DNA of 64,000 nt from Chondrus crispus (Eukaryota > Rhodophyta > Florideophyceae > Gigartinales > Gigartinaceae). Location: assembly GCF_000350225.1 (NCBI RefSeq), contig NW_005178719.1:202175-266174 (forward strand). Direction: 5' to 3'. The translations under genes and the position numbers were made by a program. The notes beneath the pieces are model-generated. The model was not told where the DNA came from, searched no databases, and worked only from the letters and a program-made list of their open reading frames with translations. Numbering within the stretch: position 1 is the first letter of the stretch; each line of letters opens with the position of its first letter. Shown piece after piece: positions 54,536-64,000 of the stretch.

Positions 54536-55804
54536 GAGGGGATGACCGGCGTTCCGCGGGAACCTGAGCTCCAGGCGCTCGGCTGTTAGACTTTCCAGAT
54601 GAGCGGCATCGCTGATTGCCTCACGCAGCGGGTTTCTTCCCGGACCATCTTCGCGGGGTCATGGCGCCTCAGTAGGAACACAGGATGAGCAAAGTCGTGA
54701 AGGAAAGGGAAACGGATGGGGAGAGAGGATTCGATGGATTGGGAAAACGTGAAAGGGTCCAAGCACGCGTCTGGTACTAGCGCAGGTAAGCATGAGCTTA
54801 TTCTGGTTTGATCACGTGAAGGTTAAAGATATCACGGCGAAGGGCTGCGTTTTTAAGCAGCGAAATAGCACATCACCTTGCTACATCGAGGTATCAAAAA
54901 AACATTTCCGTTACAACTCTGGCACTCCAGCAAAACATTCTGGTTCAGTCACTGCCCGGAACCAGACACGCCCCTCATCCCCGTGTTGAATGAGAACGGT
55001 TCAAAATTTGGCAAAAATTTCTGCTCGCGAACCAATGAAGCACGGACCACCGTTCATTGCTGGCAAAATCCAGCATTTTTTGGCCGCAAAAATAGCCACG
55101 TCATTGCTTTTATTATATTTATCATAAATTTGACATTCCTGTGATACGAATGGGGGAAGTGTTACGACATGTGGTGAGACATCCGTCGTATCTGTGACCG
55201 CAAGAATACTCGCATTTATCTGGCTGTCGTAACTATTCTTCTCAATGCGCATCATTTCTACGTCGCAGTAGAAAAGTGCTAGCGCACACCAGGGCACAAT
55301 ATCATATTATTGCCAGGAATGCATTTTCTTTAATTGTGTGCTTGGTTGGAAAAGAATATAGTAAGTTTGTTGTAGAGAGCAAATAAATTTCTTGAAGCCC
55401 AGAAATTCATAGAGTAGAGTGCGCAGAAGACAAGCGCGCGTAACTAAGGCTGAGGGGCCTAGCGGAACAGTGAAGGAAAAGGTAACCAAGTGAAAACTTA
55501 AACTTCATCAACAGCCAATATCGCTCAACTCATCACATCTTGTATGAAAAACCTGTTTGTTTGCTCTACAGGAAGGCTGGCAGGTACGGGAGAGTGCGAA
55601 TTTATCCTTACGCTATTTGACATCGTAGTATCACAAAAGTAAACCAGAAATTATTTTGGACTAAACCCTATCAGATGAATATAGTTCTGCCGCTGAAGTG
55701 AAGCGATTCTTGATAATATTCTTTCTGAATCTTGTTTCTTACGAAAAGACTTTTGAATTACTGTCGAGTGAAAGCAGCCCAGTTGTTTTACAAAATGTAG
55801 TTTA
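54536..55804. other. Intergenic, no gene seen
   Basis: AT-richer DNA with chance frames only; no repeats or motifs I can support. Confidence 0.45.
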
Positions 55805-56782
55805 TTCTACTTTATTTCTTTCAAATGTCAAATAATGGTTCGTCAACCTCCATCAGGAGCTGCATCACGTTTGCTACAGCATGAAAAAATAAGAACGAAG
55901 TTAAATGTGATGGCGAAAGCGGTGGCAGATCACTGCAAATCGTTTCAATCGCCCAGTCACGAATTCATGACGAGTGCGAATACGGCCGAACATCTCCCAA
56001 TCTGTGTCCTGTGCCAATGTCCCAATTAAAATTTTCTCGTCTGGATACGCACCGTCAGCTACGAACTTCTCATTGGGCGCCAAAGCAGCTCTCATTCCGT
56101 CACGAAAAGTTTGTAGATCTGGATAGGAACTACATGGAAACGAGCCATTAACCCACACTGTGTGTTCAGTAAAAATTGAGATTCTTATCTCATACCTGAG
56201 CCGAGTCCTTTAAAGTTGTATGAGAACCACTCAGAAGAAAAAAGCCTTGGTTCCATCATTGGACAGACCGTCCCGTCTACTGCCACGTTCAAGCATCTAC
56301 CTATGTTACTGCCCACACGCCGATCCCTATGAATCTGCCAAATACAAAACGCCAAAAGTTAGTTCTGACCACAAACACACCTGAGCCAAAACATGCTGAT
56401 TTTTGCTCACAAATTTGATATAAGAAAGTAAAATAACGAATTTCCAGCACTATGTCCGAAATGCTTTCTCATCACAACTAGTGATTGAACCATTGACATG
56501 TTCAGTAGAGTAAACTTTCAAAAATAGAAATGCCTACGGGGGGTGCTCTGGCATAGCATCCTGAGGGAGTAAACTGCCAAGAATATTCCAAATTATTGCG
56601 CGAACACGGGGAGATACACCGAAAATGCTCAAAAGCGACGCGGCTGCGCGGAGAGAGAGAACGACTTCCCTATAAGCTTCTCCCCACAGCCGAAAAAAGT
56701 GTAGCCGAAACATTGATTGAGGATGTAATCGCCACAGGAAGCAGTTTGATAGGGATAGAACTCCCCGTTTGTTAATTGACAA
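55805..56782 (-). mobile_element. Harbinger/DDE_4-type transposase relic
   Basis: Read leftward. The N-terminal piece (56782-56534) has SPRVRAIIWNILGSLLPQDAMPEH, typical of the segment before the catalytic domain of DDE_4 (PIF/Harbinger-like) transposases. Then, in shifting frames, come WQIHRDRRVGSNIGRCLN, VAVDGTVCPMMEPRLFSSEW (first Asp, near 56268), VWVNGSFPCSSYPDL, FVADGAYPDE (second Asp) and RTRHEFVTGRLKRF (Glu) in the 55901-56158 frame. A last segment after another shift reads FHAVANVMQLLMEVDEPLF. All three catalytic acids survive, but at least four frame breaks and several stops do not allow a product. The non-autonomous element at 57448 with a 3-bp duplication could be mobilised by a related enzyme. 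Confidence 0.75.
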
Positions 56783-57447
56783 TTTTATAAACTTCGGTCA
56801 CCAATATAGTGCTTGGAGAGAGCAAACCCTCGAGAGTTAACATGAAGACTCAGTAATAGTTTACGAAGTAATCAAGCTGTTTTCAGATAATCTGTAATCA
56901 CACTGTAATCGTCCCGACCGAGTGTCTAGTCGTGCCCTCAACCTGAATGGAATACAAATCAAAACGTCCTGTACATCGCGTTTGTGGCCTTCAGTCAGTA
57001 CACGTAATTTAGTATACCGAGATTTGTACTGCTGCAGACAGCACTTGTCACGTGAGCGCCAACTGTAAATGCATACATAGAAAACGAGTATACACATTGG
57101 CAGAACGAGTAAAAATTCTTCTAATCTTTTCCATTTTGCTGTGGAGACGAGATCATCTCGTGAAAGTTTTCGAAATCGGACACAAAAAAGCGAACGCCTT
57201 TAGCAATGAATCGAATCCAAAACAAACTGAACTAAACACTTCGTTTTTGCAACAAATCGATATGCCTGTCACAACCTCAATTTTTATTTTCATGTTGAAA
57301 AGAAAACATCGCTGTGGTCTGCCTTCTATCGTGCGTTCTGGTTCGCTATGTATAAAAGATTTTCTTAAAAATGGAAAATCAAGACATCTTTGAAAGTACC
57401 GAAAATTGGGGTTTCCTGCAAAGTGCAGTAATTAAAACCCGAAGTGA
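56783..57447. other. Intergenic, no gene seen
   Basis: Probably includes the 5' end of the DDE_4 element; no TIR identified. Confidence 0.4.
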
Positions 57448-58300
57448 GGGTGTGTCTTAACTTGCCCTGGTTTGCTTTGCTTGCCCGAGTTTGCCGGTCA
57501 TTTATTAATTTTTTAATGTAAGTACACGCCTTCCCCTTACGTTAGTAGTGGACTGGTGTCCTTTCCCTTACGTTAGTAGTGGACAGGTGTCCCAGAGCGA
57601 CGGTGCTGACTTACAGAGGCATACAGCGCCATAAATTGCCAGAACACAACGGGGAGGACACTGTGGGTTCTACAAATTCGCTCCGAGGACGCATCGACAG
57701 GGGCGTGACATGCTGCAGCGTCAAAGAACTTTGCCCCAGGGACGCGTCGACATGGACACGAGACGCTGCAGCGTTGCTCGCTTCCGACCCAGAACGTGGC
57801 CGTTGCGGGTGATCCCGGATCACCGGGATAAATAATTGATCTCACCCCTACTTCTCTCCTTACTACTCGGCGGAATAGCGTATCTATCGCCGGCGCTGTT
57901 TGGTCAAAAACGGATCTGGCGGAGAACGGCGCACGTGGCATTGAGGTGTGGAAGCCATTTTCAGGAAAGTAGTAGGCAGAGAGGTGCTTCGTAGAGTTGA
58001 GTTGCCTTTGCGAGATGGCAGGTGCATAGATTTTTGCAAAGGGGGAGTTGAGGATGTTTTCGGCAAGGGGCAAGCACTGCGTCCACCGGAACACAGCGTC
58101 CAAATTCGAAAGTTACAAACTTACAAAAGTAGCCAATATATGATTGACATTTGTCATTACACACTGACATAACTTGAGCTTGCAGTGTAGGGTCGTACTT
58201 AGCTTCAAATCATATATTAACGACCAGTAGCCAATAGTAGTGCAAATCATGGCTCGGGGCAAGCAAACCCGGGCTAGCTCGGGCAAGCTAAGACACTCCC
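57448..58300. mobile_element. TIR-bounded non-autonomous element (853 bp)
   Basis: Terminal inverted repeats GGGTGTGTCTTAACTTGCCC (57448-57467) and GGGAGTGTCTTAGCTTGCCC (reverse complement of 58281-58300) differ at two of 20 positions. Both ends are flanked by TGA (57445-57447 and 58301-58303), a 3-bp target duplication as made by PIF/Harbinger transposases. Subterminal GCTTGCCCGAG(T/C)T words recur. Inside are a CTTTCCCTTACGTTAGTAGTGGAC(T/A)GGTGTCC doublet near 57558-57592 and no intact transposase. Confidence 0.7.
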
Positions 58301-59263
58301 TGAGGCCCAGTTTGCAGCGTTCGGATATATCCTTTTTTATAATGTCATTACTTTCTGCTTTTACAAATCTGGTTCGCTTCAAGCGCAGCTGAATTTCTTT
58401 GCACCAGGACGCAACCGCCACTCAAAGCTCCCAATATGTTAAGGACCGGCCTTTGGAAATCGATAGAGTTTGTTACCATACCACAAGTTCAGATGGATTA
58501 GTTAGTTAACATTCAGGAAAAGATTAAATATATTTAAAAATTTAGCAGGCGCACTTTCTGCTGTACTTTACAGTCACTTTCTTTCGCAATTGTTGTTACC
58601 AAATTCTAAATACGCAGCTTGGGGATTTTGGAGCACCTCACAGATATTGTCAGAGATGGCATTGCTGTTATGACGTAACAGTAAACACATCCGCGTAGAT
58701 TCCTGTCGCTCTATTACTATGCGGACACTCGCCGACGAGCCGATACATTTTTCACACTAGATCTGATGCACAAAAAGTAGAATTTTATTGTAATTTACGG
58801 GGTCCGGGGTTCCGTCGGGACAGCCTGTTTGGATATTTGCCTTGAAAATGGGGCCGTTGCTCGCAATTTGTAATCCGTCGCGCATAACGCTTCGATGGAA
58901 CACACATTCGTTTCCATACTCTTGTCCTATTACGGAGAAAGACGGAAAATGCGGCTGAATCGCAGCTCAAAGGCTGGCATGCTGCTTCTCGCTAAATTTC
59001 GCAGTGCGGATATTAATGGCACAGAAAAGCCAAAGGCAGTGCACTCGTCTGACACGGTGTTTCAAAAATGTTCCCTGGCAAGTTTCCGTACATTTTATAC
59101 TTGCATGAAAAAGGAGATTTCTACTACAGGTACATTGAGACCTTTTTATATACGTTTTTGCATTGCTTCCGTTCCATCCCTTTCCACTCTGAACTGGTTC
59201 AAATTTTGGATCATAGCGCCAATCACCGGAGATGCGGATTTGAACCGCAAATGCAGCGCAAAA
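58301..59263. other. Intergenic, no gene seen
   Basis: AT-rich. The frame of the next ORF is open back to 58895 but its upstream part has no protein-like pattern. Confidence 0.4.
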
Positions 59264-59671
59264 ATGTCGGCGTTTGATGCTGGCCCAGCCAGTAAGAGGC
59301 GTCGAACTGTAGAGGACGACGTCGAAACAGCCAATGGTGACGATTTGTCAGAGGAGAGGGATGAAATCAATTCAGGTAGTTCAGAATGTTTCATTCCTCT
59401 TACACTCCTTGCCGAGTGGTCCGAGCCCAAAACTATGGCAAAGGAGTTTACTGTGACTACCAATCTGCCACCAGGTGTCAGCAACACAGGAATAGCACTG
59501 CAGGTGCTAGATGGTGGTTTAATTCCGGAGCTCACCGTTTCTTGGCCTGTTCCCCTGACTTCTGCGAATGTTTTACACAGAAAACAGACCGCCTCTCCAA
59601 AAGATCGTGAAGATTTTATGTCTGATTACCACCCCGAAATGTTGGAGTTTGAGCAGGCTTTAAAAGGGTGA
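59264..59671 (+). CDS. Small acidic orphan protein with nuclear signal
   Basis: From the ATG at 59264, 135 aa: MSAFDAGPASKRRRTVEDD, with a KRRR nuclear signal, then a Glu/Asp-rich stretch. It ends in a more structured part (IPLTLLAEWSEPK, TTNLPPGVSNTGIALQVLDG, LTVSWPVPLTSANV) and DFMSDYHPEMLEFEQAL. I do not recognise it. It may be the N-terminal part of a longer protein cut short here, since the stop at 59669 is followed by decayed sequence. Confidence 0.45.
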   Translation: MSAFDAGPASKRRRTVEDDVETANGDDLSEERDEINSGSSECFIPLTLLAEWSEPKTMAKEFTVTTNLPPGVSNTGIALQVLDGGLIPELTVSWPVPLTSANVLHRKQTASPKDREDFMSDYHPEMLEFEQALKG

Positions 59672-60463
59672 AGGGACATAGCCTTGATACGGTTCAGTCG
59701 GTTACAAAACTCTCCCTTGCATTCGCTGTGGAAACTCACATAGTCAGCCAAAGCGTACTGTGATGGCGTGACAACGCCATGCGTGCAGTCCATACTCGTT
59801 GGAAGGCTCTTACTGAGGACTACGCTCTGCAGAATAACTCTTCAGAGTTCGAAATTGTCAAAATCGCAGTTAACATGGCATCGCCTTTTCAGACAGTCAC
59901 AATTTTATTTTTATGTGCAGTTCCTCTCTGCAGGTCAAATTCTGGCTTTAGTTTAAGATAAGTTCAAGCTTACTAGCACTAATCTAATTTTTAGTCAGGC
60001 ATCTGTTTTGTGCTGAAATAATTCGCACTCTCCAAGATTACACGTACTTTACCTTACTGAGGTTGCTTCTGCTACCTCTCTCGGAGAAACTGCATTTCCC
60101 ACACCCTCCTGAGGCCAAAACCGCTGGAAATAATGCTTTTGTGTCTTCCTCGTTTCCATAAAGTCGGATAATACCGTATTTTGAAATGGATGCCCTCCCA
60201 TATTATTGCCGCTGTACAGTTGTTTACACAACACTACGAAAAATAGGACTGCAAGCCATATCAAATCACCAGTAGTATCTATGGGCGTGTAAATCTCATG
60301 CGTGCACAGTTACACGATAAGAGAAATATGTGAATTTTTACGTACAATTTGTGATTGACGCAGTTTTCAAATGGGCAAAGTCCCAGATGGTTGTAATCCT
60401 GTGTACCGAAAGCAGAATGGATGTAGTATTATCCACGCATTCCGAGGTAGGTGTAATGGTTTT
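59672..60463. other. Intergenic, no gene seen
   Basis: Short chance frames on both strands only. Confidence 0.4.
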
Positions 60464-60639
60464 TTATTGCAGTCTGGTTATTGTGTTATACTTAATTATC
60501 AATATGGTTGAAATACGGAGAAACTTATTCCCTGTTTGTGATAATAATATGGGGCATTGTAGTTTGGTTGAAATTCCGCAGTGAAAACCAGTACGGGTGT
60601 ATTCTGATCCTGAATCAATCCGAGATACTTTTAATTGAT

Positions 60640-61120
60640 GTCTGAATGCCGATTTCGTTGTAACCATGCCTCGGCATTCCAAAGTGAGAGTAATCGTAAC
60701 CGCAAACAAATTGCAAGATGATCGTAGTCGGTACTGCAGATCCGGCTTCGGGATCGCATGTTGCAGCGCTTCTTGACCACGCTGATCACCATGACTGCTA
60801 CGTCCAGAACCACGGGCGGCAGGAACATCAACGTCGCCATCCTCGTGAGTATCGAGGTCGCCGATGCGCTCGCTGCCATCATCCTCGTCCGACAAAACGA
60901 GCTCCTCCGCGGCTCGCTCGTTGAGGCTACGCTAGAAACCTGCAATATCACCACGCTCAAGCCCTTGCAGTGCATGACGAGTCTGACGTCTCCGCTCGGA
61001 TGCACTCACTACGATGCTACCTGGCATTGTCAAGACTCGATGCTGAGACGTAGAGTGAAGAAGCGCGCTACGAAAGACGGCTGACGTGCGTGGAGCAGAG
61101 ACGGCGTGATTGCCGGCCAA
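60640..61120 (-). pseudogene. Possible acidic protein fragment, interrupted by TAG
   Basis: One minus frame is open from 61120 to about 60640 except for a TAG at 60932-60934. It reads basic (ASERRRQTRHALQGLERGD), then acidic (RAAEELVLSDEDDGSERIGD and EDGDVDVPAARGSG). The style is that of a disordered nuclear-protein N-terminus. There is no ATG at the start of the frame and no family, so this is tentative. Confidence 0.25.
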
Positions 61121-62185
61121 AATGGGGCACTGACGGTGCGATCGCGAGTCAAAATCTAACTGCTGAACAAGTTGCTGTAATTACCCTAATTGGCGCAAAC
61201 ATTACCACCGTACTGGATTTTGCCTTCGGACTAAACTCAAGGACGTTTAAAACTACGCTGACTTTTGTGAAAAGAGTTACAACCGAATTGAGTGCTGTAT
61301 AGATTTTACAACGAGCTTGACATACGCGTTCCCATTACAACAATACTAATTTACACATGGCTATTACATCAGTCTAGGAATGTTGTCCCAGATTTCCACC
61401 ATGGCGGATTCTGTGCTGTGATTACACCTGTATTGAGGTTATTCTCACGTCTTACCTTTACACTGGTTTATGATGTTCATATGACAACCGCCTGGAAGCA
61501 TTATTAGCTGTTACGAATTTCTTGCTTCGGAGCGATAGGAATATACCTATATGGTACTTTATCGTTTTAAATGCCTTTATTCCAACTATTGAAATTTTGC
61601 CCTATTGGCCAGAGCGGCTGCCAGAACGTTAACTGTAATAATGAATGCAATGAGAGTTGGATCATATTTGGGCATCCTGATTGCCAAACAGTTCGATGGG
61701 ACCCTAGGAATGCAAAATGACTTACGCTCGCACATGTTCCATTGAGTCTCCATATAGAGAGTCGAATTGTAAAAAGCTCACATTTGGCGATTCGTAATTC
61801 CAATCAGTCGACATGTAATGCGAAAGAGATGAGCATGCTCCGAAATGTGTGAAACGTTTTGGACCCGGATTTCCCTCTGTCCACATCACAGATCTACTTG
61901 CACAAACACAGTTACTACGCTGTCTATGTACTCTGCCAATCGCGTCAACTCTAGGAGCTTCACCGATGGAGCTCAACAACCATCGTCGCCCTGACACCGT
62001 CCTCAGGAGATCCGCTGACCGCCGGAACGTGGGCGCAAACGTCTCTAATATTAAAGACAGAAGCTTGCTGTGGCGGGCCGCCGACATGCCAGGCCTGATG
62101 GACGACACGACAAAGTCTGACGACGAGGCCAACCCGATACCGCTATGTAAACGCGTCCTCCTCGATGGCCCTCGACTGTGCGTTA
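61121..62185. other. Intergenic, no firm gene
   Basis: Overlapping opposite frames at 61722-62195 (minus) and 61849-62190 (plus) have no motif. The plus frame stops four bases into the LTR that follows. Confidence 0.35.
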
Positions 62186-63766
62186 TGTAGTGCACTGTAC
62201 ACTATGGCGGGACATCTGTCTCTAACCCGCTATATTCGCGCGCACCGCCACCACGTGTAGCATAGGTACAAGTGGCCTCCCCTATCTAGCTGCCAGACCG
62301 CGCCAGTGAACACGGGTCGTCCCTTCCTCCCCTATATGGGCTCTACTTGGTCCCCTCGGGGCTACACCCGTTATATTCTAGATATTCTCATTTACAGTAT
62401 AATATAGCTTCACCATTACGGCGACGGGGACTATATGGTCAACCCGATCATCAAAGCAAAGCGGCACGAAGCCTCGGGCCTTTTACCTCGGTTTCTGGAT
62501 TCTAGGTTGTAGCCTCGACTCGGTACTGGCTCGCCCATACCGACTGAGCTATCTACCTCCCTACAATCCCACCTGCCTTCCCCGCCCGCGTTGATCCTCC
62601 CCGGGCGAGACTTACGTTAACTACTGTACGACCCGCTCCCTTAGCGCTGTTTTTCCCTTAATTCTACCTCTTTTATTGCTGACTATCGTGCTACTTTTCT
62701 ACCGCGCAAGCCGCGCCCGGACCGTGGTTCCGGTCATCCACAGGATGGTCTCCCGTTATTCCCTTACGCGTCCGAACGCGCGTCGCTCTGCCTACAGCCC
62801 GCCACCCGTGGCTGTAGTGCACGTCATTTTGGTCTCCCGGCCTAGAAACAGTCGATACTCTCGTGTCTCCGAGTGTCCTCCTCCCTGAACTACTTTCCCT
62901 TTCTATATCTCTCCTCCCTGCAACTTTCCCTCACGCACTGACCGTTACGTGTATTCGCCATGGTGACCAGCTCCGAGTCGTCCCATGACACTCGTCCGAG
63001 AGACGTCCCAGCGCCCGTCGCGGCGTGGATCACGCGGAACCGTCGCGAAGGCCTCCATTAAGCCGAGAGGTTCTCCCTCAACTTAATCGAGGAGAAACTC
63101 AACTCGCAAACCGCCAAGATACGCGAGATGATGGACAGCCTTGTTGCTAGTAAGATCGCCGCTCAGGCAGAGGTACAGTCCCAACAAGGACCTGATCGCC
63201 TCGCTGCGCGAGAAGGCGTGCTCAATCTAGCGTGGCAGAAGGACATCGGTTCCATCGTCGACGAGACGTTCCTTCCTCTACGGGAGGAAGTAAATCGCCT
63301 GACGCAGGAAGTCACCGACCTCCGTCGGCGTAACCTCGCCTTGGAATCGGCCCAAACACGACCCGTCACTAATAGACAAGACGAGTCGACCGCGTCGAAG
63401 CCAAGATCTAACCCGCAGTTACATGCGCTACAACCGTTGGACGAAAATCTACTGTTCGCCGACGTCACCAAATCGGCTCTCACGGCCGCCGGGATGTCGC
63501 TCCCCGATCCCCTGACGATGGAGGGACAACGGGATCCTATCCCGGACGTAGTGGCCGCCCGACGTCCGTCGCCAAGACTGTCCCGCGACAAGAAGGTCAA
63601 GACCGAAGGCCGCCGTCACAAGTCCAGCTACGGAAGCCGACGTGACTCGGAGGAGTTCTCCGGTTACTCAGGGCGGATCCCTGCCCTCAGCTTCAGAGAC
63701 CGACTCCGATTCGGACTCCGAAGCCGAGGCATTCACGGTACCACAACCGACCTTCGGCCGTAAGGG
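62186..63766 (+). mobile_element. 5' part of a second gypsy chromovirus copy (LTR, PBS, gag)
   Basis: The LTR runs from TGTAGTGCACTG (62186) to GTGCACGTCA (62826), 641 bp, with the same ends as the 40-52 kb element and an alignable middle (GCGAGGCTACGAC-like and CCAGAAACC(C/G)GAG words). The primer site TTTTGGTCTCCCGGCCTAG follows at 62827. Gag starts at 62960. Sequence related to the family stops near 63766, so the copy is truncated or interrupted by other DNA. It is on the plus strand, opposite to the 40-52 kb copy. Confidence 0.85.
62960..63763 (+). pseudogene. Gag fragment of the second gypsy copy
   Basis: Begins MVTSSESSHDTRPRDVPAPV, like the gag at 51071. A TAA at 63059-63061 stands where the other copy has a Glu codon; after it the frame reads AERFSLNLIEEKLNSQ and a helix-rich region (EVTDLRRRNLALE). 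Later blocks LDENLLFADVTKSAL and, after a frame change near 63675, SETDSDSDSEAEAF then PQPTFG match the other gag. It ends in unrelated sequence. It serves as a guide to where the 51071 copy has lost bases. Confidence 0.85.
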
Positions 63767-64000
63767 CAATGAATGATTTTGGAATGCCGGGACACAGCAC
63801 ACCACATATTGACACAACACAGCGCAGCGCGACGCAGGAATTAACAGCTTGGCGAAATGAAGGGAAGGGCAGCTCGCCACCGGGCCGATGCGGAACTGCA
63901 ACGGACTGCGCAGAACACTGCAGCGCAGATACTAAGCGCTAGATGGGGGAAGGGTACCGCATCTTGACGTGGCGCTGCGCCATGCTGGACTTTGCAAGAA
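63767..64000. other. Unassigned end of window
   Basis: Sequence after the break in gag; GC-rich with words like GCAGCGC. It may be another insertion. Nothing assignable. Confidence 0.4.

Noticed and set aside
62480..62600. tRNA-like sequence on the minus strand (GATAGCTCAGTCGG and GAGTCGAGGCTAC)
   Set aside because: Box spacing and stems do not make a cloverleaf, and the stretch aligns with the middle of the other gypsy LTR, so it is LTR sequence.

Overview
The window looks like nuclear DNA of a eukaryote with compact, intron-poor genes scattered among decayed transposons. Single-exon ORFs with TATA boxes 70-110 bp upstream of the start, several C2H2 zinc-finger genes, chromodomain Ty3/gypsy and Ty1/copia elements, and pogo- and Harbinger-like fragments fit a red macroalga such as Chondrus crispus. 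That assignment is an inference from style; no rRNA, tRNA or marker gene is present to prove it.

Layout. 0-6.7 kb: two divergent unrecognised genes (125-1810 minus, 1984-3726 plus), a Ty1/copia gag-protease relic (minus) and a pogo-like ORF that has lost its catalytic domain. 6.7-17 kb: a small GC-richer island with two C2H2 zinc-finger genes, a small hypothetical gene and a secreted FG-GAP/ASPIC (CRTAC1-like) protein, plus many short GTACTGTAC palindromes and hairpins. 17-25.4 kb: transposon graveyard (CENP-B-type HTH fragment, a gypsy LTR with internal debris, a Ty1/copia integrase-RT-RNase H relic, tandem repeats).

25.7-38 kb is the most unusual part. A decayed tnp2/KDZ-like transposase gene converges on a gene for a beta-class (CcrM-like) DNA methyltransferase. 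That gene and a 73-aa upstream ORF (stop/start overlap ATGA) are transcribed leftward from a 1.58-kb palindromic region: two 482-bp inverted arms around a 610-bp core with 65-bp tandem repeats that each hold a hairpin. Transcribed rightward from the other arm is a long, frame-broken gene with an RG-repeat start, a ParB-like DGQHR motif and a C-terminal 2OG-Fe(II) oxygenase-like signature. DNA-modification writer, ParB-like and oxygenase functions therefore sit on either side of one inverted-repeat centre.

39.2-54.5 kb: an unrecognised gene (39231-52202) is split by an 11.8-kb Ty3/gypsy chromovirus on the minus strand (40122-51898). The element has both LTRs, PBS, PPT, gag, a textbook -1 frameshift heptamer at the gag-pol junction, protease, RT, RNase H, integrase with chromodomain, and a long antisense ORF between integrase and the 3' LTR. 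A second unrecognised gene (52412-54535 minus) converges on the split gene. 54.5-64 kb: a Harbinger/DDE_4 transposase relic, a TIR-bounded non-autonomous element with a 3-bp TGA duplication, a small orphan ORF, and the 5' LTR and gag of another gypsy element related to the 40-52 kb one.

Most transposon-type genes carry frame breaks and stops, so this is largely relic DNA. The best candidates for intact host genes are the zinc-finger genes and the CRTAC1-like gene.
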